Positions 9,491-17,107 of a stretch of 64,000 bases of DNA are shown here, one piece after another. The stretch lies in the NCBI RefSeq assembly GCF_027706725.1, contig NZ_JAQFWQ010000020.1, positions 1 to 64,000 of the forward strand, read 5' to 3'. The notes under the pieces are model-generated. The model saw only the letters and a list, made by a program, of their open reading frames with translations. It was not told the DNA's origin and did no database searches. The translations under genes and the position numbers were made by a program. The stretch comes from Nocardiopsis endophytica (GTDB lineage: Bacteria; Actinomycetota; Actinomycetes; Streptosporangiales; Streptosporangiaceae). Within the stretch, counting starts at the first letter, position 1, and the number at the start of each line of letters is the position of its first letter.

Positions 9491-9679
9491 CGGACCGGGG
9501 GGCGGCCCCTGGCCGGGCCCCTGCTGCGGAGGCGGCGGGGGTCCGTACGGCTGTCCGGGCCCAGGCGGCGGGGGCGACGACCTCCGGGACGCGGCCACGA
9601 CCGCGAACACGATTCCGCCCACGACCAGAAGGACGACCAGCACGATCGCGACGATGAAGAGCAGGGAGACGGCCATCAT
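9455..9679 (-). CDS. Small single-TM protein with Pro-rich tail
   Basis: 74-residue protein beginning MMAVSLLFIVAIVLVVLLVV, a single strong membrane helix, then a short Arg/Ser linker and a Pro/Gly/Gln tail. Two adjacent in-frame ATGs (9679 and 9676) could both serve. It converges with the copper ATPase gene and overlaps its 3' end by 36 bases. Function is unknown; the composition resembles small actinobacterial membrane proteins with cytoplasmic proline tails. It could be co-transcribed downstream of the CbiX-like gene, 67 bases away on the same strand. Confidence 0.6.
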   Translation of the reverse strand: MMAVSLLFIVAIVLVVLLVVGGIVFAVVAASRRSSPPPPGPGQPYGPPPPPQQGPGQGPPPGPSGPGPQGYPPQ

Positions 9680-9746
9680 GCGGGCCAACCTACCCGAACG
9701 GGCGCCGCGCGCAGGCGCGGCGCCCGTTCCGGGGGATGCGGACCGC

Positions 9747-10430
9747 TCAGACCGCCAGGCGGGCGGTGGCGGCCCGGTGCTGGGCCAGCAGGGTGTCGAC
9801 CACGTTCTCCGAGGGCCAGAGCGGCGGCGTGACCACCGCGTCCAGTGCGCGCAGCCGGTCGGAGTCGGCGTCGGCCACCAGCCGCCAGACGGCGACCGCC
9901 ACACGGCCGGTGTCGGCGGAGCGCAGCCGCTCCACCGCGTCGGCCACGGTCGGCGCCCAGGCGGTCAGGTAACCGACCTGAACCGGCGCGCTCAGGCGGC
10001 GGCTGAGCATCCGCGCGACCTCGGCGACGGCCTGGCGCTCCTCCGCGGACTCGCCGCCGTCCGCGGCCAGCACCACCCCGTCGCCGGGCTCCCAGCCGCG
10101 CCGGGCCAGCCGCCCGGCCAGGTCGGCGACCAGGGAGGGCACGGCGCCCAGGGGCGCGGTGGCGCACACCCCGCCCTCGGCGTCCGCGCCCAGGTCGAGC
10201 GAGGCGTAGAGCCCGGCGCTGTCCACGCAGCCGCCGGCGACGTAGGCGGGGACCACGACCTTGGGCCCGGTGACGGCGTCGAGTTCGCGCTGCACCTCCT
10301 TTCGGGAACCGAACGCGGGCACCACCGGCGCCTCGCCGCGCCCCGCGACGGCGTCGGCGAGGTCGTGCAGGGAGCGCGCGCGGTGGGAGTCGTTCGCGTC
10401 GTCGGCCACGAGGACCATCGTGGGGACCAT
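9747..10430 (-). CDS. Sirohydrochlorin chelatase/CbiX-like protein lacking the usual His ligands
   Basis: 227-residue protein with two half-repeats matching the CbiX/SirB fold: PAFGSRKEVQREL and VVVPAYVAGGCVDSAGL in the first half, VVLAADGGESAEERQAV and a similar block in the second. In true chelatases the first strand ends in HGS and the VVVP strand leads to a second His. Here those positions read DANDSH and GGCVDSAG, so the metal-chelating His pair is not where expected. It may be an inactive or different-function paralogue. The start ATG 10430 is chosen because GGAGG precedes it; an upstream ATG at 10454 lacks a site. Confidence 0.75.
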   Translation of the reverse strand: MVPTMVLVADDANDSHRARSLHDLADAVAGRGEAPVVPAFGSRKEVQRELDAVTGPKVVVPAYVAGGCVDSAGLYASLDLGADAEGGVCATAPLGAVPSLVADLAGRLARRGWEPGDGVVLAADGGESAEERQAVAEVARMLSRRLSAPVQVGYLTAWAPTVADAVERLRSADTGRVAVAVWRLVADADSDRLRALDAVVTPPLWPSENVVDTLLAQHRAATARLAV

Positions 10431-11149
10431 TACCGCCTCCATTTCGATCGCCATGGCGCCGGCCCGTCGCCCGAATGCTAGGGCTCGGCGGTTTCGCTCC
10501 GGTGACCAGGTGTTACGCGCGTGATAACGCGCGGCGCGGCGGCGCATCGCAACGCGGGTCGAGGGAGGGCGACGCTGGGACGATAGCCCGGATCGCGCTA
10601 TTCTCCGAATGGGATTCCACGCCTTCCTCTCCACTCTCTCCAGAGCACGTCAGAAGCACGGGCGCCGTCGGCGCCGGAACCATGAAGGCTACTCCGGAAC
10701 GCCGATCCGACAAGCTCTCCAGAGAAGAACCCGTATCGCACGGCGCACGGCTCCAGGGAATCATCAGGGAAATCGTGAATACCCCTGGGAACGTGCGCGA
10801 CAAACCTTCCACGAGCATTTTCGCGATTATCCGTATGACGAAACGGGAAATGAACGTGCATCGGGCCGTGCACCGCAGCGTCCGGGCGGGTCGCGGCCGT
10901 ATTTCTCTCGTGCAATCCCGGAAACGCCGCCTCTAGCACGGGCGGACGGCCTGCGTCAAGGGAGAGCGCACCACCTTGGCGACACAGCCGTACACCTCCT
11001 GACGTGGGGGGACAGGATGCTGATGCGGCGTGATCACTTGCCATCGGTGCGCGCGTTGCTCAGACTTGATGCCGTGACGTGGAGGGACGCGGCGCGCTCC
11101 CCTCCGAGCGCCCCCTCTCCCATCCCGAGCAGATCTGGAGTGCCCCGTA
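10431..11149. other. 719-bp intergenic region with reduced GC; no confident gene
   Basis: Divergent spacer between the CbiX-like and nucleotidyltransferase genes. The stretch 10600-10930 has clearly lower GC and mixed third-position usage than neighbouring genes. An 84-codon frame at 10682-10936 (+) starting MKATPERRSDKL exists but has no good ribosome site and atypical codon usage, so I do not call it. A small inverted repeat CGCGCGT(N4)ACGCGCG lies at 10516-10533, about 85 bp upstream of the CbiX-like start. It could be an operator. Confidence 0.5.
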
Positions 11150-11956
11150 ATGATCCACCCGCGTGTGCAGGCGCTGGCCGACGAGTTCCTGCGGAACGCG
11201 GACGCCGAGGCGCCCGGCCTGGTCCGGGGGCTGTACCTGACCGGGTCGGTGGCGCTCGGGGACTTCCGGCCGCACACCAGCGACGTGGACTTCGTGGTCG
11301 TCACCGACGAGGCGCCCACCCCGGACGAGCGGGCCGCGCTGCGCCGTGCGCACGGGGCCACCCGGGCGCGCATCCACCGCCCCCAGTTCAACGGGGTCCA
11401 CCTCACCTGGGAGGACCTGACCCGCGACCCGGCGTCCTGCGGCCCGGTGCCCGCCGTGGTCGGCGGTCGGTTCCGCACCTCCACCCGGGCCGAGGTCAAC
11501 CCGGTCACCTGGCACGTGCTGGCCGAGCGCGGGGTGGCGGTGCGCGGCCCGGCGCCGGTGGAGCTGGCCGTGTGCGACCAGACCGAGAGCCTGCGCGCCT
11601 GGTCCCTGGGCAACCTGGAGGAGCAGTGGCGCCGCTGGCGGGCCAAGGCCGGGCGGCTGCTCACCCCGCGCGGCCTGGCGGCGCTGGGCTCGCTGGCCCC
11701 GTCGTGGAGCGTGCTGAGCGTCTCGCGGCTGCACTTCACCCTGCGCACGAGCGAGATCACGTCCAAGTCCGGCGCGGGGATGTACGCCCTGCACGCCTTC
11801 CCGGAGCGCTGGCACAGGATCGTCAACGAGTGCCTCCGGGTGCGCCGCGGCAGCGAGCTGCCCCCGCTGTTCGAGAACGCGCTGGAGCGCCGCCGCGCCG
11901 CCCTGGACTACATCGAGATGGTCATCGACGACGCTCTGGAGCCCTCGGCCGCCTGA
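11150..11956 (+). CDS. Aminoglycoside adenylyltransferase-type nucleotidyltransferase (DUF4111)
   Basis: 268-residue polymerase-beta-fold nucleotidyltransferase. The signature GSVALGDFRPHTSDVDFVVV gives the GS and paired-Asp metal ligands. The C-terminal half matches the DUF4111 helical domain found in ANT(3'')/ANT(9) spectinomycin and streptomycin adenylyltransferases, including the family block around NPVTWHVLAERGVAVRGP. Substrate is not determinable here. ATG 11150 follows TGGAG. It precedes def by 18 bases on the same strand and probably shares a transcript. Confidence 0.85.
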   Translation: MIHPRVQALADEFLRNADAEAPGLVRGLYLTGSVALGDFRPHTSDVDFVVVTDEAPTPDERAALRRAHGATRARIHRPQFNGVHLTWEDLTRDPASCGPVPAVVGGRFRTSTRAEVNPVTWHVLAERGVAVRGPAPVELAVCDQTESLRAWSLGNLEEQWRRWRAKAGRLLTPRGLAALGSLAPSWSVLSVSRLHFTLRTSEITSKSGAGMYALHAFPERWHRIVNECLRVRRGSELPPLFENALERRRAALDYIEMVIDDALEPSAA

Positions 11957-11974
11957 GCGCAATAGGCTTGGGGC

Positions 11975-12550
11975 ATGAGCAAGCGCCCCATCGTCCGCTT
12001 CGGCGACCCCGTCCTCGTCTCCCCGGCCTCCCCGGTCACACGGTTCGACGACCACACCCGAAAGCTGGTCGACGACCTGCTGGACACCGTCGACGAACCC
12101 GGGCACGCCGGGGTGGCCGCGCCGCAGATCGGCGTGGGCCTGCGGGTGTTCAGCTACCGCGTGGACGGGCGGCTCGGCTACGTGATCAACCCCGAGATCA
12201 CGGAGCTGTCCGAGGAGGTCCAGGACGACGAGGAGGGCTGCCTGTCGGTGCCGGGGCTGTGGTTCCCCACCCGGCGGGCGATGCACGCCACCGTGCGCGG
12301 GGTGGACCTGCGCAACGAGCCGGTGACGGTGCGCGGGTCCGGGCTGATGGCGCGCGCCCTGCAGCACGAGACCGACCACCTCGACGGGATGGTCTACCTG
12401 GACCGGCTCGACAAGGACACCCGGCGCCGGGCCCTGCGCGAGGTGCGCCGCTCCGACTGGTTCCTGCCCGCGGGCGCCCCCGCCTCCGCCGCGCCGGCGT
12501 CCGGGCCCGAGCCGGGGCGGCTGCCCAGCGCCTTCGGCGGCACCGGCTGA
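11975..12550 (+). CDS. def: Peptide deformylase
   Basis: 191-residue metalloenzyme that removes the N-formyl group from nascent proteins. All three family motifs are intact: GVAAPQIG (motif I), EGCLSVPG with the metal-binding Cys (motif II), and QHETDHLDG with the HExxH-type ligands (motif III). A C-terminal extension of about 25 residues rich in Ala, Pro and Gly follows the core. Actinomycetes often have several def genes. This copy sits beside a resistance-type nucleotidyltransferase rather than with fmt, so it may be the secondary copy. Confidence 0.95.
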   Translation: MSKRPIVRFGDPVLVSPASPVTRFDDHTRKLVDDLLDTVDEPGHAGVAAPQIGVGLRVFSYRVDGRLGYVINPEITELSEEVQDDEEGCLSVPGLWFPTRRAMHATVRGVDLRNEPVTVRGSGLMARALQHETDHLDGMVYLDRLDKDTRRRALREVRRSDWFLPAGAPASAAPASGPEPGRLPSAFGGTG

Positions 12551-12683
12551 CCCACTAGGCGGATAACGGCGGGATCACGTATGGTGTGGCGCAGCATCGC
12601 GCGGCCCCCTGGCCTCAGCCGCCCCTCCCGCTGAGCGCCCCTGCGAGGCCGGACGCAGCCCCTCCCCGACGGAGATCCCTGAA

Positions 12684-13676
12684 GTGAGAATCCACAGACG
12701 TTCGACCCGTGTGCGCGCGGGCGCCACGCTCATCGGCGCCGCCGCATCCGCCGCCCTCCTGCTGACGGCCCCCTCGGCCTACGCCGACGACGACGAGCCG
12801 AGCCTGGACGAGCTCAACGCCGAGGCCGACGACCTGGAGGAGGAGCTCGACGGAGAACTCGTCGTCTACGACGAGGCCAAGGCCGCCGCGCAGAAGGCCG
12901 CGAAGCGGCTGGACGAGGTCGAGGAGCAGTACGAGAAGACCCGCGGGAACGTCACCGAGCTCGCCGCGGCCCAGTACAAGGGCAGCGGGATCGACCCCGC
13001 CATGGAGGTCGTGCTGAGCGGCGACCCCGAGCAGACCCTCGGCAACGCCGCCATGGCCGGGCAGGTGTCGCACAACAACGGCGAGCGGCTGCTGGCCCTC
13101 ACCGAGTCCAAGGCCGAGCTCGAAGAGGCCTCCGAGAAGGCCGACGCCAAGTACGACGAGGCCAAAGAGGTCGTCGACGAGCTCAAGGACAAGAAGGACG
13201 AGATCAAGGAGCGCATCGAGCGCTACGAGGCCGAGCAGGTCCCCGAGCCGCCCGAGGAGGGCTCCTCCGGCGGAGGCGGCACCGGCGGCGGCCCGGTCCC
13301 CGAGCGCCTGAAGGGCTGGGGCTTCGACGGCGCCACTCCGCGCATGGCGGCGATCCGCGACGAGATCATCGCCAACTTCGACCTCCCCTACGAGGTGGGG
13401 TGCGTGCGGTCCAGCGCCGACGACCACGGCACCGGCCAGGCCTGCGACTTCATGATGAGCGCGGGCGGGGCCATGCCGAGCGGGCAGAACCAGCAGATCG
13501 GGCAGAGCGTGGCGAACTACGCGCAGAACAACGCCGACCGGCTGGGCGTGAAGTACGTCATCTGGGAGCAGAAGATCTGGGACTCCCGCAACCCGGGCGC
13601 CGGGTGGAAGCAGATGGAGGACCGCGGCAGCGTCACCCAGAACCACTACGACCACGTGCACATCTCGTCGTTCTGA
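12684..13676 (+). CDS. Secreted coiled-coil protein with M15/LAS-like C-terminal domain
   Basis: 330-residue exported protein. A signal peptide ends near SAYADDDE. Residues ~35-190 form two long coiled coils as in RipA/NlpC-type cell-wall proteins. A Gly-rich linker (EEGSSGGGGTGGG) leads to a ~120-residue domain common in actinobacterial secreted proteins. In that domain HGTGQACD gives H-x6-D and the end HYDHVHIS gives HxH, the zinc-ligand spacing of LAS-type peptidases, so peptidoglycan cleavage is plausible but unproven. The start is a GTG at 12684 with GGAG nine bases upstream. It is monocistronic and ends at a strong bidirectional terminator. Confidence 0.85.
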   Translation: MRIHRRSTRVRAGATLIGAAASAALLLTAPSAYADDDEPSLDELNAEADDLEEELDGELVVYDEAKAAAQKAAKRLDEVEEQYEKTRGNVTELAAAQYKGSGIDPAMEVVLSGDPEQTLGNAAMAGQVSHNNGERLLALTESKAELEEASEKADAKYDEAKEVVDELKDKKDEIKERIERYEAEQVPEPPEEGSSGGGGTGGGPVPERLKGWGFDGATPRMAAIRDEIIANFDLPYEVGCVRSSADDHGTGQACDFMMSAGGAMPSGQNQQIGQSVANYAQNNADRLGVKYVIWEQKIWDSRNPGAGWKQMEDRGSVTQNHYDHVHISSF

Positions 13677-13697
13677 GGCCCGTGGCCGGCCGACCGG

Positions 13698-13728
13698 GGC
13701 CCTCCCCGCGCACCGCGCGGGGAGGGCC
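13698..13728. terminator. Bidirectional hairpin terminator
   Basis: A perfect 14-bp stem (13698-13711 with 13715-13728) with a three-base ACC loop, followed by TT. It lies exactly between the convergent ends of the coiled-coil protein gene and the MFS gene. Confidence 0.9.
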
Positions 13729-13731
13729 TTG

Positions 13732-14943
13732 TCACGTGCGGGTGCGCGCGGTGAGCGCGGCGGCGGGCACGGAGGCCAGCACCACGGCGGCGGCGCCGAG
13801 GAAGGCCGGGCCGTACCCGGCGGCGCCGATCGCCCAGCCGAGGGCGACCGCGCCGATGCCGGTGCCGCCGTCGAACCCGATGTTCCACGCCGCGCTGGCG
13901 GTCCCGTAGGCGCCGGGGCCGCCGCGCCGGAACATGACGGTGATGGTGTCGTTCTGCGCCGCGCCGAACCCGGCGCCGAACAGGGTCGCCCCGGCCACGG
14001 CGAGCCAGCCCGCGGCGCCGTCGGGGACCGGGCTCCACAGCGCCCACGCCGCCAGGGCGGCGCCGGCGGCGGAGGCGGCCGTGCCCGGGACCAGCAGGGC
14101 CGGGCGCCCGGTGCGGTCGCTGACCACCCCGGCGGCCCAGCGCAGCGCGACCGACCCGGCCCCGTACCCCAGCAGCGCCGCCGCGGCCGCCCAGGGCATC
14201 CGCTCCAGGGGGATGGACAGGAAGGTGAGGAACCCGGAGGCGGCCGCCGCGGCGGCGAGCATGAGCGCCAGCGGCACCGCCATCGCCGCGGCCTGCTCCC
14301 GGCGCGACGGGGCCGGCGCGGCGGCCGCCGCGCCCCCTCCCCCGGCCCCGCGGCCCGGACCGATGAACGCCGAGGCGGCGGCGCCCAGCAGAGGCAGCAG
14401 GGTCGCGGTCCAGAAGGCGGGGGCGAAGCCGAGCTGGAGGGCGACGCCGACGCCGGTGGAGAGGAAGACCACATGGGGCAGGCCGACGGCCAGCCCGTAG
14501 TACCCGGCGGCGCGGCCGATCTCGCGCGGCTCCACCAGGCGCGCCGACAGGGCGGCCCCGGCCACGCTGAACAGGCCGAACCCGGCGCCGCGCACGGCGC
14601 TGACCGCGAGCACCGGCCCCAGCCCGCCGCTGAGCAGCAGCAGCGGCGTGGGCAGCGCGATGAGCAGGGCGCCGACCGGGAAGGCCCAGCGATAGCCCCC
14701 GGCCCGGCCCAGCAGCCACGGCATGAAGAGCTGGACGGCGACGGTGGCCCCCATGAACACGGCGGTGGCGGCGCCCGCCCCGGCCTCGGAGGCGCCGTGC
14801 CGCACCGCCCACAGCGGGACCAGGGGCAGCATGAGGACGTAGCCGGTGAAGCTGGCGACCGTGGCGGCCATGAGCAGCCGGAACGGGCGCCCGCGCAGGC
14901 CGGTCGCCCCGCCGGGGGCTCCGGCCGCGACTGGGGAATTCAT
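13732..14943 (-). CDS. MFS transporter
   Basis: 403-residue major facilitator with 12 predicted helices. The first helix region is RPFRLLMAATVASFTGYVLM, and the loop between helices 2 and 3 carries a degenerate MFS motif. A mid-protein Ala/Pro-rich loop separates the two halves. Substrate is unknown. The start at ATG 14943 gives a normal N-terminus just ahead of helix 1; there is no strong ribosome site. It may be expressed with the upstream hydrolase gene 35 bases away. Confidence 0.85.
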   Translation of the reverse strand: MNSPVAAGAPGGATGLRGRPFRLLMAATVASFTGYVLMLPLVPLWAVRHGASEAGAGAATAVFMGATVAVQLFMPWLLGRAGGYRWAFPVGALLIALPTPLLLLSGGLGPVLAVSAVRGAGFGLFSVAGAALSARLVEPREIGRAAGYYGLAVGLPHVVFLSTGVGVALQLGFAPAFWTATLLPLLGAAASAFIGPGRGAGGGGAAAAAPAPSRREQAAAMAVPLALMLAAAAAASGFLTFLSIPLERMPWAAAAALLGYGAGSVALRWAAGVVSDRTGRPALLVPGTAASAAGAALAAWALWSPVPDGAAGWLAVAGATLFGAGFGAAQNDTITVMFRRGGPGAYGTASAAWNIGFDGGTGIGAVALGWAIGAAGYGPAFLGAAAVVLASVPAAALTARTRT

Positions 14944-14978
14944 CCGACGATGGTAGCCATCGGGTTCCCGGTGGGGGC

Positions 14979-15773
14979 CTACAGGGCCTCGGCGGGGACC
15001 CGGTTGGCGGCGATCCAGTCGGCCACGCGCTGGGCCCGGTCGGGCGTCATCGCCCGCTCGGCGTGGCCCATCCCCCGCTCGATCCACAGCTCACCGCGGC
15101 CCCCGGAGGCCTCGTGCAGGCGCCGGGCGTGTTCGAGGGGGAAGTAGGCGTCGGCGTCCCCGTGCACCACCAGCAGCGGCGCGGGGGCCACGTGCGCGGC
15201 CATCTCGGTGGGGTCGGGCGGGACCGGGTCCCAGTGCCGGTCGGTGACCCGCACCCGCCGGGCGGTCCGCAGGAAGAGGCGCCCGGCGGCGCGCTCGACC
15301 CCGAAGTGCAGCAGGCGCATCCGCCGCGAGCCCCGGTAGTACCAGCGGCTCGGGCCGCTGACCGACACGGCGGCGCCGACGCCCCCGTGCAGCCCGGCGT
15401 GGCGCACCACCACGGCGGCGCCCATGGAGAAGCCGATGGTGGCGATGTCGGTGTAGCCCAGGCCGCGCAGGTGGGCGACGGCGGCCTCCAGGTCGTGGAC
15501 CTCCTCGTTGCCCACGGTGGACAGGCCGCCGGAGCCGTAGTGCCCGCGGAAGTCGAACAGCAGCACGTCCCCGGCGGCCAGCAGGCGCTGGGCGATCATC
15601 CGGGTGTCGGGGCTGCGCCAGGTGCCGGTGAAGCCGTTGGCGACCACGACGGCGGACGTGCGGCCGGGGGCGCCGCGGAGCAGCACCGTGTCGATGGGCA
15701 CGCCGTCGGACGTGGTGAGCATCCGGCGTTCGGGCAGGTTCAGGAAGGCGGTTCGCAGCGGTGCGTCGGTCAC
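14979..15773 (-). CDS. Alpha/beta hydrolase
   Basis: 264-residue alpha/beta-hydrolase. The nucleophile elbow GFSMGAA gives the Ser, VHGDADAYFPLEHA the acid Asp and GMGHAERAM the catalytic His, and FDFRGHYGSGG contributes the oxyanion loop region. The start is uncertain. GTG 15773 begins VTDAPLRTAF and is close to a GGTGGGG stretch, while an in-frame ATG at 15722 lacks a site. It resembles short-chain acyl esterases or lysophospholipases of actinomycetes; the physiological substrate is unknown. It is followed by the MFS gene on the same strand. Confidence 0.85.
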   Translation of the reverse strand: MTDAPLRTAFLNLPERRMLTTSDGVPIDTVLLRGAPGRTSAVVVANGFTGTWRSPDTRMIAQRLLAAGDVLLFDFRGHYGSGGLSTVGNEEVHDLEAAVAHLRGLGYTDIATIGFSMGAAVVVRHAGLHGGVGAAVSVSGPSRWYYRGSRRMRLLHFGVERAAGRLFLRTARRVRVTDRHWDPVPPDPTEMAAHVAPAPLLVVHGDADAYFPLEHARRLHEASGGRGELWIERGMGHAERAMTPDRAQRVADWIAANRVPAEAL

Positions 15774-15863
15774 CCCACCATCGTGCCCGACCGGTTCGGG
15801 AATCGGCGGTCGTGGGGGCCTGTGTCCCGCAAGGAGGGCGTGCACCACCTGTGGCGGTGGAGG

Positions 15864-16922
15864 CTAGCGGGGCGGCCACCCGCCGTCGCCGGGGCGGTAG
15901 GGCGGCGCCTGCGGCCCCTGGGGGCCCGGCGGCGGGCCCTGGGGGCCGGGGCCGTAGGGGCCCGGCTGCCCCGGCCAGGGGCCGGGCTGAGGTGCGGGCG
16001 GCGGGCCCGGCATCGGCGCGGGCGCCGTCGCAGGTCCAGGAGCGCGGTAGGGATCGTGATACTGCTCACGCCCTTCCGGCTCGTACCGCTCCTCGTCGTA
16101 GGGCTCCTCGTCGTAGGGCTCATCCTCGGGGGCGGCGTCGGTGGGCCCCTTCCTCCCCCGGTGCCCGCCGCGGCGGCCCGCGTGGCGCCTGCCGCGCCCG
16201 GTGAACAGCAGCGAGCGGGCCTCCACGGCGACGTGCAGCAGGATCGGGAAGAGCAGGCTCCCGGTCCCCAGGTACAGCACCGTCAACAGGGCCCCCAGCA
16301 CGCCGGGGCCCACCAGGCCCCACCACCCCTGGTACAGGTGGGCCACCGCGAACAGCACGCACGACAGCACGGCGGCCGCCCACACCGGCAGGCCGAAGGA
16401 GACGCCGAGCACGGTGAGCAGGCCGCGGTAGAGCAGCTCCTCGCACACGCCCGCGGTGACGGCCAGGGCGGCGGCCGTGCGCCGCTCCCCGCGTGTCTGC
16501 GGGGCCAGGCCCGCGATGACGTCGCCTCCCGGCTCGGCCGAGGGGGCCAGGGCCGGCCCGGGGCGCCCGCTGCGGGAGGCCCGGGACAGCACCCAGATCA
16601 CCCCGAGCGCCAGGGCGAACCCGAGCCCGGCCGCGATCAGCGGCCCCCACGCCGAGGGCGCGCGCAGGCCCAGGTCGCCCCAGGAGACCCCGGGCGACAG
16701 CAGCACGGCGGCGGCGATGACGGCCGCCCAGGCCCACTGGACCCCGAGGGTCAGCCCGTAGAAGCGGACGAGGGCGCGCGGGTCGCGCTCGCGTGCGGCG
16801 GAGACCCTCCGGTAGGCGAAGCGGCCGAGCACGGGCTCGCCCACCGCGGCGTACACCAGCAGGACGACCGCCAGGATCGTCCCGACGAGACTGAACTGAG
16901 GAATGCTCTCGGACCACGGCAC
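15864..16922 (-). CDS. CPBP-family intramembrane metalloprotease with Pro-rich tail
   Basis: 352-residue multi-pass protein of the CPBP/CAAX-protease family. The three motifs are present: EELLYRG (EExxxR), FAVAHLYQG (FxxxH) and the HVAVEA region in the last helix. About eight membrane helices fill residues 10-240. The final ~110 residues are a charged stretch (EEPYDEE repeats) and then a Pro/Gly/Gln tail with no known fold. The start is GTG 16922 (VPWSESIP), chosen because helix 1 begins right after it. It is divergent from the EF-G2 gene. Confidence 0.85.
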   Translation of the reverse strand: MPWSESIPQFSLVGTILAVVLLVYAAVGEPVLGRFAYRRVSAARERDPRALVRFYGLTLGVQWAWAAVIAAAVLLSPGVSWGDLGLRAPSAWGPLIAAGLGFALALGVIWVLSRASRSGRPGPALAPSAEPGGDVIAGLAPQTRGERRTAAALAVTAGVCEELLYRGLLTVLGVSFGLPVWAAAVLSCVLFAVAHLYQGWWGLVGPGVLGALLTVLYLGTGSLLFPILLHVAVEARSLLFTGRGRRHAGRRGGHRGRKGPTDAAPEDEPYDEEPYDEERYEPEGREQYHDPYRAPGPATAPAPMPGPPPAPQPGPWPGQPGPYGPGPQGPPPGPQGPQAPPYRPGDGGWPPR

Positions 16923-17107
16923 GGGGCTCAGCCTAGGAGATGCCCGCCCCTTTGCGGCACATTCCGGATCTTTCCGCCCGCCCGCGCCCGCACTCCGGCG
17001 ACACCCCCGGTTCGACGCGCCGACACCCCCTTGTGATATGGGGCCGCTCGGGCGACGGTGGGAAGTGTCCTGGATCACACCCAGCGGGCGAGAGAAGGTT
17101 GGGAAGC

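Noticed and set aside
10682-10936. 84-codon frame starting MKATPERRSDKL in the 10.4-11.1 kb spacer
   Set aside because: No good ribosome site, mixed third-position bases unlike all neighbours, and no recognisable motif.
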